A DNA stretch of 64,000 bases, from assembly GCF_030317205.1 (NCBI RefSeq), contig NZ_JASZYB010000003.1, positions 248,001-312,000 of the forward strand. The letters are read 5' to 3'. This document shows positions 1-7,538 of the stretch, in pieces. The position numbers were made by a program, and so were the translations under genes. A model generated the notes under the pieces. It had not been told where the DNA came from, did no database searches, and worked only from the letters and a program-made list of their open reading frames with translations. Origin of the DNA: Variovorax sp. J2L1-78. Its GTDB lineage: Bacteria; Pseudomonadota; Gammaproteobacteria; Burkholderiales; Burkholderiaceae_C. The number at the start of each line of letters is the position of its first letter. Position 1 is the first letter of the stretch.

Positions 1-2
1 GC

Positions 3-221
3 GCGACGCAGGCGGAGGGCACGAGCACCGATGTGGCGTTGGACGCGTCCGCGTCGAGCGTGCCGCCCGCGCCGGAGGCGGCGCCCGCGCCGCCGATCGA
101 GACGGTCGGCATGACCCAGAGCCAAACCCAGACCCAGGCGCAGCAGCCCTTCTTTCAGACCGGCCTGCAGCAGAACCAGGGCATGTTCGACCACAGCGTG
201 GGCAACGTGCAGTCGCACTGA
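3..221 (+). CDS. C-terminal fragment of an unknown protein (cut by window start)
   Basis: An open frame runs from the first bases to a TGA at 219-221 and gives the last 72 residues of a protein that begins before the window. The visible part is low complexity: an Ala/Pro-rich stretch, then a Gln/Thr-rich stretch with alternating TQ repeats, ending in a short Gln- and Asn-containing tail. No domain or catalytic motif is visible, so no function is assigned. A start inside the window (GTG at 33) is possible, but the frame is open upstream without a ribosome binding site, so a truncated larger gene is more likely. Confidence 0.45.
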   Translation, partial: ATQAEGTSTDVALDASASSVPPAPEAAPAPPIETVGMTQSQTQTQAQQPFFQTGLQQNQGMFDHSVGNVQSH

Positions 222-239
222 AGCGACGTCGGGGGCCGA

Positions 240-461
240 TCAGACGGTTCGGTCGGCCGCCGCGGCGCAGCGTGCACAGATGCACGCCCGGCCGCGCGCG
301 GCGCCGGGCACGCGCTCACGGAGCGCTTCATCGAAGCGCGCCGTCATGCACCAGCACGGCCCCTGGGCCACGCCGGTCGTCCGCTCGATTTCCGTCGCGC
401 ATGCGTTCGCCGCGCCGCAGAGTGGGCAGCGGGTCGGGTCGATGGCCGGAACGTTGGACAT
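240..461 (-). CDS. Cysteine-rich CWC family protein
   Basis: This 73-residue protein starts MSNVPAIDP and has paired cysteines typical of the small Cys-rich CWC family: a CPLC pair near the N-terminus, a CWC triplet in the middle and a CICARC group near the C-terminus. The pattern suggests a small metal (probably zinc) binding fold; the biochemical role of the family is not established. It lies 32 bp downstream of the L,D-transpeptidase gene on the same strand, so the two are probably cotranscribed. The frame extends upstream without a stop, but only the short version matches the family and the Cys pattern, so I start at 461. Confidence 0.75.
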   Translation of the reverse strand: MSNVPAIDPTRCPLCGAANACATEIERTTGVAQGPCWCMTARFDEALRERVPGAARGRACICARCAAAADRTV

Positions 462-493
462 GGGGCCATTGTCGCGCGCACCACCGCGCGGGT

Positions 494-1117
494 TCAACGC
501 GGCTCGTCGTCGGTCAAAAAGGCGAAATGCGAGGGCATCGGGCTCGATTCGGGCAGCACGTAGACCAGGCCGCGACGCGTGCCCAGCACCGGCTTCACTT
601 GCGTGTCGTAGAAGGCGGCCGGCACGTTGATGCAGCCGTAGGAAATGCGGTTGTCGTGAGCGCTCGGCGAGGCCAGTCGCTGCAGCCGCCGTTCTGCTTT
701 GTTGGTCGCGCGCACCCGGTGCATGGAGATCGCCGCGTCGTAGTCGACCCACACGATGTCCTCGCCGGCGGTGTTGCGGCCGGGCTCCGAGACGAAGCGC
801 CCCGCCGGGGTCGTGCGTTCATGCGGCAGGATCTGGGCGATCGGCCGTTCACCGATGCCGGGCACCGACACGTCGCCGCGCGCCAGACCGAGCAGCACCG
901 GCGACGACGCCATCAACGAACCGTTGGCGTCGTAGATCAAGAGGCGTGCCTTCTTCTTGTCGATCAGCGCGAAGGGCTGATGCCGGTTGTCGCCAGTCGC
1001 CACGGCGCGTTGTACGAAGGCCGAGGCCTGGGCGTCGCCGGTTGCCGCATAGGCCGGCACCAGCGTCGCGCCGCAGAGCAGCCACGTGGCGACGAGTCGA
1101 AGCAGGGAAGGGTGCAT
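494..1117 (-). CDS. L,D-transpeptidase (YkuD-fold) secreted protein
   Basis: The 207-residue product has an N-terminal signal peptide (charged start, hydrophobic core to about residue 22, cleavage near AYA-AT). The catalytic region carries the family's His in SMHRVR and the Cys in RISYGCINVP, corresponding to the HxxxS..SHGC(I/V)R/N signature with Tyr in place of the usual His before Gly-Cys. Enzymes of this type act in the periplasm, forming 3-3 peptidoglycan cross-links or attaching proteins to peptidoglycan. The substrate here cannot be told from sequence. It probably leads a two-gene unit with the CWC gene. Confidence 0.8.
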   Translation of the reverse strand: MHPSLLRLVATWLLCGATLVPAYAATGDAQASAFVQRAVATGDNRHQPFALIDKKKARLLIYDANGSLMASSPVLLGLARGDVSVPGIGERPIAQILPHERTTPAGRFVSEPGRNTAGEDIVWVDYDAAISMHRVRATNKAERRLQRLASPSAHDNRISYGCINVPAAFYDTQVKPVLGTRRGLVYVLPESSPMPSHFAFLTDDEPR

Positions 1118-1221
1118 GACGCGGTCCCGAGATGGTCGTGAAGGGAAAGACGACGGGCCGGCGACCGCATGCGATCGCCGGCCCCGTGGCCTCTGGGCAG
1201 GTCTCGACCTGGCGGTCGACC

Positions 1222-1497
1222 TCAGTTGCGGTCTGCGCGCGCGGGGCGCATGGCGGGTTCGGCCGGCGCGTTGGGCGCTTGGGCGGGCGTGGTGGTCGTG
1301 CCACTGTTCATCGGTGCGGCACCGGGCGTGGCCGTTGGCGTGCCGGTGGTGCCCATCGGCGTGCCTTGCTGCGTCTGCTGGCCGGCCCCGATGGCCGGAT
1401 TCGACACATTGGGGTTCGGCGGATTGCCCTGCGCCATAGCGACGCCGGCGGCGCCCATCAGCAGAGCGGCGAGAAGGGGAGCGGTGCGCTTGATCAT
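1222..1497 (-). CDS. Small secreted Pro/Thr-rich protein, unknown
   Basis: This 91-residue product has a clear signal peptide (MIKR, then a hydrophobic Ala/Leu core ending AMAQG). The mature part is a low-complexity segment rich in Pro, Thr, Gly, Asn and Gln with no recognisable domain, ending in an Arg/Ala-rich tail. It is likely a periplasmic or surface-associated disordered protein. No function is assigned. A GGAGA-type ribosome binding site lies upstream of the ATG on the minus strand, which supports a real gene. Confidence 0.6.
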   Translation of the reverse strand: MIKRTAPLLAALLMGAAGVAMAQGNPPNPNVSNPAIGAGQQTQQGTPMGTTGTPTATPGAAPMNSGTTTTPAQAPNAPAEPAMRPARADRN

Positions 1498-1754
1498 GAT
1501 GAATCTCCTGGAGTGGATGAGAGGGAGTCGAACCGGTGAACCCGGCGCTGACGCGGTGGACAGCTGCGTTCAGCCTAGGCAGCGCGAGCGATGTCCCCGT
1601 CGTCCCGGCGCGCGGTGCCGTGTAGGAGAGGCATGCCCACGGTTGTGGCGAATGGGGCTGCGCCGCTGACGGCCAGGGCTGGCGTTGCCATTCGTCCGTG
1701 TTGCTGCGTCGCTGCGCATCGGCGCCTGAGACGCGGGCTCCTCAATGCATCGGC

Positions 1755-2624
1755 TCACGCCTTGGGCGGCGTGCGCAGCGCATCGCGCAGGCCGCCCACG
1801 ATGCCGGCCTGCGCCGGGCGTGCGCGGGTCACCATGCCGATCTCGCGGTGGAAGGTCGCGTCGCCCAGCGTGACTACCCGCACGCCCTCGGGCACGCGCC
1901 AGTTGGCGCGCACGCGCGGCAGCAGGGCGGCGCCCATGCCCAAGCCCACCAGTTGCACGATGCCTTCGAGCTCGTCCATCTCCACGGCGTCCTGCACCTC
2001 GATCGCTTCGCTGCGCAGGAAGCGGTCGACCAGCCGGCCGCCGAAGGACGCGCGGTCGTAGCGCAGGAAGGGCTCGCTGGCGAGGATGCGGCGCCAGTCT
2101 CGACCCTTGGCCTGTGGCGGCGCGAGCAGCACGAAGGGCTCCTGCCACAACGGTTCCCACACCAGCTCGGGCGGCATGCTGAAGGGTGGGCGGATCATCA
2201 CGGCGGCGTCGAGCTCGCCCGCATCCACCATGCCCAGCAGCGCCAGCGACACGCCCGGCACCACGCGCAGCCGCACCTGCGGCACGCGGCGCCGCAGTTC
2301 AACCAGCGCGGCCGGCAGCCCGCCCGCCTGCACCGAGGCGATGGCGCCGATGCGCAGCGCCACCGAGAAGTCCGCGGCGCCCGGCCCGGCGTGGAGCTGC
2401 TCGGCCATCAGCACCAGGGCCTCGGCGCGCGCGAGGGTGTCGCGGCCGGCCTCGTTGAGCGTGGCGGTGCGGCCCGCGCGGTCGAACAGCGCGAAGCCCA
2501 GCGAGGCCTCGAGCCGCTGGATCTGCGCGCTCACGGCCGATTGCGTGAGCCCGATGCGTTCGCCGGCGCGCGAGAAGGTGCCGTGGCGGGCCACGGCGAT
2601 GAAGGTGCGCAGTTCCTTGAGCAT
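1755..2624 (-). CDS. LysR-family transcriptional regulator
   Basis: A 289-residue LysR-type regulator of normal family length. The winged helix-turn-helix is at the N-terminus (about residues 1-60, with TFSRAGERIGLTQSAVSAQI as the recognition region), followed by a substrate-binding-like effector domain (about 90-285). It is transcribed divergently from the VOC protein and 2-hydroxyacid dehydrogenase pair, with a 104 bp A/T-rich intergenic region, the usual arrangement for a LysR regulator and its target. The effector is unknown. The start is well placed because the HTH begins within five residues of it. Confidence 0.9.
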   Translation of the reverse strand: MLKELRTFIAVARHGTFSRAGERIGLTQSAVSAQIQRLEASLGFALFDRAGRTATLNEAGRDTLARAEALVLMAEQLHAGPGAADFSVALRIGAIASVQAGGLPAALVELRRRVPQVRLRVVPGVSLALLGMVDAGELDAAVMIRPPFSMPPELVWEPLWQEPFVLLAPPQAKGRDWRRILASEPFLRYDRASFGGRLVDRFLRSEAIEVQDAVEMDELEGIVQLVGLGMGAALLPRVRANWRVPEGVRVVTLGDATFHREIGMVTRARPAQAGIVGGLRDALRTPPKA

Positions 2625-2728
2625 CGGTACAGATCAATGAAAGTGATGAGTCAAAGAAAAATATATCGTTTTTCAGAATCATCGGATTTTCCTAGACTTC
2701 CGGTTTTCTTTTCCAACGAACGCACCCC
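2625..2728. promoter_or_regulatory. Divergent promoter region between lysR and VOC gene
   Basis: This 104 bp spacer is much richer in A/T than its surroundings, especially 2650-2715. It separates two divergent genes, so it should hold both promoters and the LysR operator. Several imperfect T-N11-A arrangements can be drawn around 2665-2690, but none stands out enough to name as the operator. Confidence 0.5.
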
Positions 2729-3169
2729 ATGACCACCGCTGCCGTCGCCACCACGATCCCGCCCTTCCACCTCGCCTTCCCGGTGCACGACCTGGCGGCT
2801 GCGCGCGCCTTCTACGGCGAACTGCTCGGCTGCCCCGAAGGCCGCAGCTCGCCAGACTGGATCGACTTCAACTTCTACGGCCACCAGATCGTGGCCCACC
2901 TGGCGCCCGACGAGTGCGCCAATTCCGCGCTCAGCCAGGTCGACGGCCACGGCGTGCCGGTGCGTCACTTCGGTGCCGTGCTGTCGATCCCGCAATGGGA
3001 AGCACTGGCCGCCAAGCTCAAGGCCGCGGGCACCGAGTTCGTCATCGAGCCCTACATCCGCTTCAAGGGCGAGCCGGGCGAGCAGGCCACCATGTTCTTC
3101 CGCGACCCGTCGGGCAACGCGGTCGAGATCAAGGCTTTCGCGAGCCTCGAGTCCCTGTTCGCCAAGTGA
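2729..3169 (+). CDS. VOC-superfamily (glyoxalase/dioxygenase-fold) protein
   Basis: A 146-residue single-domain protein. The N-terminal motif FHLAFPVHDLAAARAFYGEL and the C-terminal MFFRDPSGNAVEIKAF are typical of the vicinal oxygen chelate fold. His in the first strand (HLAF) and Glu in VEIKAF are likely metal ligands. Members include glyoxalases, extradiol dioxygenases and resistance proteins; the substrate cannot be inferred. Its stop overlaps the GTG start of the next gene (GTGA), so the two are translationally coupled. Confidence 0.85.
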   Translation: MTTAAVATTIPPFHLAFPVHDLAAARAFYGELLGCPEGRSSPDWIDFNFYGHQIVAHLAPDECANSALSQVDGHGVPVRHFGAVLSIPQWEALAAKLKAAGTEFVIEPYIRFKGEPGEQATMFFRDPSGNAVEIKAFASLESLFAK

Positions 3170-4095
3170 GCCGCGACCGCATCGCGCTCTACTGCGCCCA
3201 GGCGCAGGCCTTGGCCTGGGCCGATGGCCTGCGCGCTGCGCTGCCGGGCACGCAGATCGACCTGTGGCCCGAAGCATCGCCCGAAGCGCGGCACGCGATC
3301 GTCTGGACGCCGACACAGGCATTCATGGACGCGCACCCGGCGCTCGAACTGATCTTCAACATGGGGGCGGGCGTCGATGCGCTGCTCCGCCTTCGCCTGC
3401 CGCCGAAGGCGCGCATCGTGCGCATCGAAGATGGCGGCATGGCGGTGCAGATGGCCGACTACGTGTGCCACGCGGTGCTGCGCCACTTCCGCGAGTTCGA
3501 CGTCTACGACCGTACCGCAGCGGCCGGCCAGTGGGCGCCGCGCCCGGACCGGGCGCGCAGCGACTTCCCGGTCGGCGTGATGGGCCTGGGCGTGCTCGGC
3601 CAGCGCGTGGTGAACGCATTGCAGCAGTTCGACTTCCCCGTGCGTGGCTGGAGCCGCTCGCCCAAGGCGATCGAGGGCGTGCGCTGCTTCAGCGGCACCG
3701 AACAGTTCGACGATTTCCTGGCCGCCAGCCGCTTCCTCGTGTGCATGGTGCCGCTCACGCCTGACACGCAGGGCATCCTGTGCCGCGCGTCGCTCTCGAA
3801 GCTGCAACCGGGCGGCTACCTGATCAATGTGGCGCGCGGCGCGCATTTGGTCGAGAACGACCTGCTCGCGCTGCTCGACAGCGGGCACCTGGCGGGCGCG
3901 ATGCTCGACGTGACGCGCACCGAGCCGCTGCCCGAAGGCCACCCGTTCTGGTCGCACCCGAAGGTCACGATCACGCCGCACATCTCGGCGCAGACTGTGG
4001 TGTCGGAATCGATCGCGCAGATGGTCTCGAAGATCCAGGCGGTGCAACGCGGCGAGGTGCCGGCGGGGTTGGTGGACCCCGCGCGCGGCTACTGA
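3166..4095 (+). CDS. D-2-hydroxyacid dehydrogenase, glyoxylate/hydroxypyruvate reductase A type
   Basis: 309 residues with a GTG start overlapping the upstream stop by four bases. An NAD(P)-binding Rossmann motif, GVMGLGVLGQ, begins near residue 137. The catalytic Arg (INVARGAHL), Glu (RTEPLPEGHP) and His (ITPHIS) of the D-isomer-specific 2-hydroxyacid dehydrogenase family are all present. It is closest in pattern to GhrA-type enzymes, which reduce glyoxylate and hydroxypyruvate with NADPH. The nearby glcB also handles glyoxylate, which is consistent but not proof. A strong terminator follows. Confidence 0.85.
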   Translation: MSRDRIALYCAQAQALAWADGLRAALPGTQIDLWPEASPEARHAIVWTPTQAFMDAHPALELIFNMGAGVDALLRLRLPPKARIVRIEDGGMAVQMADYVCHAVLRHFREFDVYDRTAAAGQWAPRPDRARSDFPVGVMGLGVLGQRVVNALQQFDFPVRGWSRSPKAIEGVRCFSGTEQFDDFLAASRFLVCMVPLTPDTQGILCRASLSKLQPGGYLINVARGAHLVENDLLALLDSGHLAGAMLDVTRTEPLPEGHPFWSHPKVTITPHISAQTVVSESIAQMVSKIQAVQRGEVPAGLVDPARGY

Positions 4096-4121
4096 CGTCT
4101 TGCGCAGCGGGCAAAGAAAAA

Positions 4122-4142
4122 GGCACCCGCAGGTGCCTTTTT
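4122..4142. terminator. Rho-independent terminator between convergent genes
   Basis: GGCACC (4122-4127) pairs with GGTGCC (4132-4137) around a CGCA loop and is followed by five T residues. A-rich sequence on the 5' side gives the reverse orientation a U-run too, so it can end both the dehydrogenase transcript and glcB. Confidence 0.9.
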
Positions 4143-4164
4143 CGTGCCGGTGCGACGCGGCCGA

Positions 4165-6339
4165 TCAGGCTTCGCCCTTCACCTTCAGCCGCCACGCGTG
4201 CAGCAGCGGCTCCGTGTACCCACTCGGCTGCTCGACGCCCTTGAACACCAGGTCCTGCGCGGCCATGTAGGCGGCGCTGGTCTTGAAGTGCCCGGCCATC
4301 GGCTGGTAGAGGCCGTCGCCGGCGTTCTGCCCATCGACCACCGCAGCCATGCGTTCGAAGGTCGCGTTGACCTGTTCCTTCGTCACGATGCCGTGCAGCA
4401 GCCAGTTGGCGATGTGCTGGCTGCTGATGCGCAGCGTGGCGCGGTCTTCCATCAGGCCGACGTTGTGGATGTCGGGCACCTTCGAGCAGCCCACGCCCTG
4501 GTCGATCCAGCGCACCACGTAGCCCAGGATGCCCTGCACGTTGTTGTCGAGCTCCTGCTGCTTCTCTTCTGCGGTCCACGCCGGCTTCGGGGCCACCGGC
4601 ACCTGCAGCAGGTCGTTGAGGATGGCGTCGCGCTCGGCGTTGGCGTCGATCTTCTCCAGTTCCTTCTGCACGTCGGCCACGCTGACTTGGTGGTAGTGCA
4701 GCGCATGCAGCGTGGCGGCGGTGGGCGAGGGCACCCAGGCGGTGTTGGCGCCGGCCTTGGGGTGCGCGATCTTCTGCTTGAGCATGTCGGCCATCAGGTC
4801 GGGCATGGCCCACATGCCCTTGCCGATCTGCGCCTTGCCGCGCAACCCGCACGCGAGGCCGACCAGCACGTTGTTCTTCTCGTAGGCGGCGATCCATGGC
4901 GTCGTCTTCATGTCGCCCTTGCGCAGCATCGCGCCGGCCTGCATGGCGGTGTGCATCTCGTCGCCGGTGCGGTCGAGGAAGCCGGTGTTGATGAAGGCCA
5001 CGCGCGCGGCGGCTTCGGCGATGCAGGCCTTGAGGTTGACGCTGGTGCGGCGCTCCTCGTCCATGATGCCGAGCTTCACCGTGTTGGCCGGCAGGCCGAG
5101 CAGTTGCTCGACGCGGCCGAACAGCTCGCTCGCGAAGGCCACTTCGGCCGGGCCGTGCATCTTCGGCTTCACGATGTAGATGCTGCCGGTGCGCGAGTTG
5201 CCCTTGCGCTGGAGGTCGATGGTCGCGATGGTGGTCGTCACCACGGCATCGAGGATGCCTTCGGGGATCTCCTTGCCGGCACCGTACAGGATGGCCGGGT
5301 TGGTCATCAGGTGGCCGACGTTGCGCAGGAACATGAGCGAGCGGCCGTGCAGCTTGAGCGGCTGGCCATCGGCGCCGGTGTATTCGCGGTCGGGGTTCAG
5401 GCCGCGGGTGAAGGTCTTGCCGCCCTTGGCGACTTCCTCGGTCAGTGTGCCCTGCACGATGCCCAGCCAGTTCGAGTAGGCCGTGACCTTGTCGGCCGCA
5501 TCGACCACCGCGACCGAGTCCTCGAGGTCGAGAATGGTCGAGAGCGCGGCTTCCATCACCAGATCGCTCACGCCCGCCGGGTCGGTCTTGCCGATGGCCG
5601 TGCTGCGGTCGATCTGGAGGTCGAGGTGGATGCCGTGGTGCTTGAGCAGCACCGACGACGGCGATGCCGCATCGCCCTGGTAGCCGACGAAGGCGGCCGG
5701 GTCCTTGAGCGAGGTGTCGCTGCTGTGCAGCGTGACGACGAGCTGGCCGTCCTTCACGCGGTAGCCGGTCGCGTCCTTGTGCGAACCGTTGGCCAGCGGC
5801 GCGGCCTGGTCGAGCACGTTGCGCGCGAAGGCGATGACCTTGGCACCGCGCACCGGGTTGTAGCCCTTGCCCTTCTCGGCGCCGTCGGCCTCGGGGATCG
5901 CGTCGGTGCCGTAGAGCGCGTCGTACAGCGAGCCCCAGCGCGCGTTGGCGGCGTTGAGGGCGTAGCGTGCATTCAGGATCGGCACCACCAGCTGCGGGCC
6001 GGCCTGCTGTGCGAGTTCGGCGTCGACGTTCGACGTCGTCGTCTGTACGTCCTTGGGCTGCGGCAGCAGGTAGCCGATCTTCTCGAGGAAGGCGCGGTAG
6101 GCCGGCATGTCGGTGATCGGGCCGGGGTGCGCCTTGTGCCAGGCGTCCATCTCGCTCTGCAGGCGATCGCGCTCGGCCAGCAGCGCGATGTTCTTCGGCG
6201 CCAGGTCGTCGACGATGGCGTCGAAGCCCTTCCAGAAGGTCGCGCTGTCGACGCCGGTGGCGGGCAACACCTTGTCTTCGATGAAGCGGTGGAGTTCGTT
6301 GGCGACCTGGAGGCCGTGGACGGTGGTGCGATCGGTCAT
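4165..6339 (-). CDS. glcB: Malate synthase G
   Basis: 724 residues, the usual size of malate synthase G (about 720-730) and larger than the A isoform. It condenses glyoxylate with acetyl-CoA to malate in the glyoxylate/glycolate pathway. Recognisable segments include LNPDREYT and LHGRSLMFLRNVGHLMTNPA in the central barrel and the C-terminal CSKVPDIHNVGLMEDRATLR. The frame continues upstream of 6339 for another 68 codons, but the family N-terminus (MTDRTTVHGLQVANELHRF) starts here. Monocistronic, ending at the shared terminator. Confidence 0.97.
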   Translation of the reverse strand: MTDRTTVHGLQVANELHRFIEDKVLPATGVDSATFWKGFDAIVDDLAPKNIALLAERDRLQSEMDAWHKAHPGPITDMPAYRAFLEKIGYLLPQPKDVQTTTSNVDAELAQQAGPQLVVPILNARYALNAANARWGSLYDALYGTDAIPEADGAEKGKGYNPVRGAKVIAFARNVLDQAAPLANGSHKDATGYRVKDGQLVVTLHSSDTSLKDPAAFVGYQGDAASPSSVLLKHHGIHLDLQIDRSTAIGKTDPAGVSDLVMEAALSTILDLEDSVAVVDAADKVTAYSNWLGIVQGTLTEEVAKGGKTFTRGLNPDREYTGADGQPLKLHGRSLMFLRNVGHLMTNPAILYGAGKEIPEGILDAVVTTTIATIDLQRKGNSRTGSIYIVKPKMHGPAEVAFASELFGRVEQLLGLPANTVKLGIMDEERRTSVNLKACIAEAAARVAFINTGFLDRTGDEMHTAMQAGAMLRKGDMKTTPWIAAYEKNNVLVGLACGLRGKAQIGKGMWAMPDLMADMLKQKIAHPKAGANTAWVPSPTAATLHALHYHQVSVADVQKELEKIDANAERDAILNDLLQVPVAPKPAWTAEEKQQELDNNVQGILGYVVRWIDQGVGCSKVPDIHNVGLMEDRATLRISSQHIANWLLHGIVTKEQVNATFERMAAVVDGQNAGDGLYQPMAGHFKTSAAYMAAQDLVFKGVEQPSGYTEPLLHAWRLKVKGEA

Positions 6340-6581
6340 GGAAACCTCGACAGTGGACGGGTGGGGGAGACGGAGGAAACGGGTCGGTTCGCAGTGTGGG
6401 GGCGCACGGGGCGCGTGCACAACGGTGCGTTGGACGTCTACTTTATTGCATCCCTGGAAGAAGATTAATCCGCCGTAAATCCATTGATTGATGACCTGAA
6501 TGCGGGTAATCGGCGTTCGAAGCAGCCCGGCGGGTGGCGACAATCGAGGCTTCCCTCGAATTTGTCACGGATATCCCTGCC

Positions 6582-7538
6582 ATGCCCCAGCCTGATGTGC
6601 TGATCAGCGAAGTCGGTCCGCGCGACGGCCTGCAATCGGTCCAGGCCACCATGCCGACCGCCGACAAGCTGCGCTGGATCGACGCGCTCCACGCCGCGGG
6701 CGTGCGCGAGATCGAGGTCGCGTCCTTCGTGCCTGCGCGGCGGCTGCCGCAGATGGCCGACGCGGCCGAGGTCGTGCGCCACGCCATCACCTTGCCCGGC
6801 CTGACCGTGATGGCGCTGGTGCCGAACCTGCGCGGCGCCGAGGCGGCCCTGGCGGCCGGGGTGCACAAGCTCACCGTGCCGGTGTCGGCCAGCGAAGCGC
6901 ATTCGCTCGCCAACGTTCGCAAGACGCGCGAGCAGATGGTCGAGGAAGTGCGCGCCATCGCCGCGTTGCGCCGCGACGTCGCGCCGCACGTCGGCTTCGA
7001 GGCCGGCCTGTCGACCGCTTTCGGCTGCACGCTGCAGGGCGAGGTGCCGGAAGACGAGGTCATCCGCCTGGCCGCGCAGTGCATCGAGGCCGGCGCCGAC
7101 GAGGCCGGCCTGTCCGACACCGTGGGCTACGCCAACCCGGCGCAGGTGCGCCGCCTGTTCCGCCGCCTGCGCGCGGAGATCGGCGAGCACGCCGGCGCCG
7201 CCCACATGCACAACACGCGCGGTCTCGGCCTGGCCAATTGCCTGGCGGCGTACGAGGAGGGCGTGCGCACCTTCGACGCCTCGCTCGGCGGTCTGGGTGG
7301 CTGCCCCTATGCGCCCGGTGCGTCGGGCAACGTGGTCACCGAAGACCTGGTCTTCATGTTCGAGGCCATGGGCGTGCGCACCGGCATCGACATCGAACGG
7401 CTGATCGCGGCGCGTGCGCCGCTGATGGCCGGGCTGCCGGGCGAGCCGGTGTACGGCATGACGCCGGAGGCCGGCCTGCCCAAGGGGTTCACCAAGGGAT
7501 TCGCCAAGGGATTCGCCAAGGAAATGAAGCATGTCTGA
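6582..7538 (+). CDS. Hydroxymethylglutaryl-CoA lyase family protein
   Basis: 318 residues. The HMGL-like TIM barrel starts with SEVGPRDGLQ (catalytic Arg in the conserved GPRDG) and carries the family's Cys signature, GGLGGCPYAPGASGN, plus the metal-binding HMHNTRG. Such enzymes cleave 3-hydroxy-3-methylglutaryl-CoA or related acyl-CoAs. Coupling with a CaiB-type CoA-transferase suggests a CoA-thioester pathway such as dicarboxylic or methyl-branched acid breakdown. The C-terminus has an odd triplicated Lys-Gly-Phe-x tail encoded by a 12 bp tandem repeat. It overlaps the next gene by eight bases. An in-frame GTG at 6534 is less likely as start. Confidence 0.88.
   Translation: MPQPDVLISEVGPRDGLQSVQATMPTADKLRWIDALHAAGVREIEVASFVPARRLPQMADAAEVVRHAITLPGLTVMALVPNLRGAEAALAAGVHKLTVPVSASEAHSLANVRKTREQMVEEVRAIAALRRDVAPHVGFEAGLSTAFGCTLQGEVPEDEVIRLAAQCIEAGADEAGLSDTVGYANPAQVRRLFRRLRAEIGEHAGAAHMHNTRGLGLANCLAAYEEGVRTFDASLGGLGGCPYAPGASGNVVTEDLVFMFEAMGVRTGIDIERLIAARAPLMAGLPGEPVYGMTPEAGLPKGFTKGFAKGFAKEMKHV
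7482..7517 (+). repeat. 12-bp tandem repeat, three units, in 3' end of HMGL gene
   Basis: Three consecutive 12 bp units, the last two identical (AAGGGATTCGCC) and the first differing at two positions. They encode KGFT-KGFA-KGFA, followed by KEMK. The unit is a multiple of three, so slippage would change tail length without shifting the frame. Confidence 0.9.

Noticed and set aside
1498..1754. A small gene in the 257-bp gap before the first LysR gene
   Set aside because: Open frames here are overlaps of longer shadow frames; none has a ribosome binding site, domain or signal peptide, and no terminator is obvious.
4144..6468. A long plus-strand frame across the malate synthase gene
   Set aside because: It is antisense to glcB and shows no domain; the glcB reading is a full-length recognised enzyme.
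6340..6581. A specific operator in the glcB / HMG-CoA-lyase-like intergenic region
   Set aside because: The region near 6440-6500 is A/T-rich and promoter-like, but no clear palindrome or regulator gene adjoins it.
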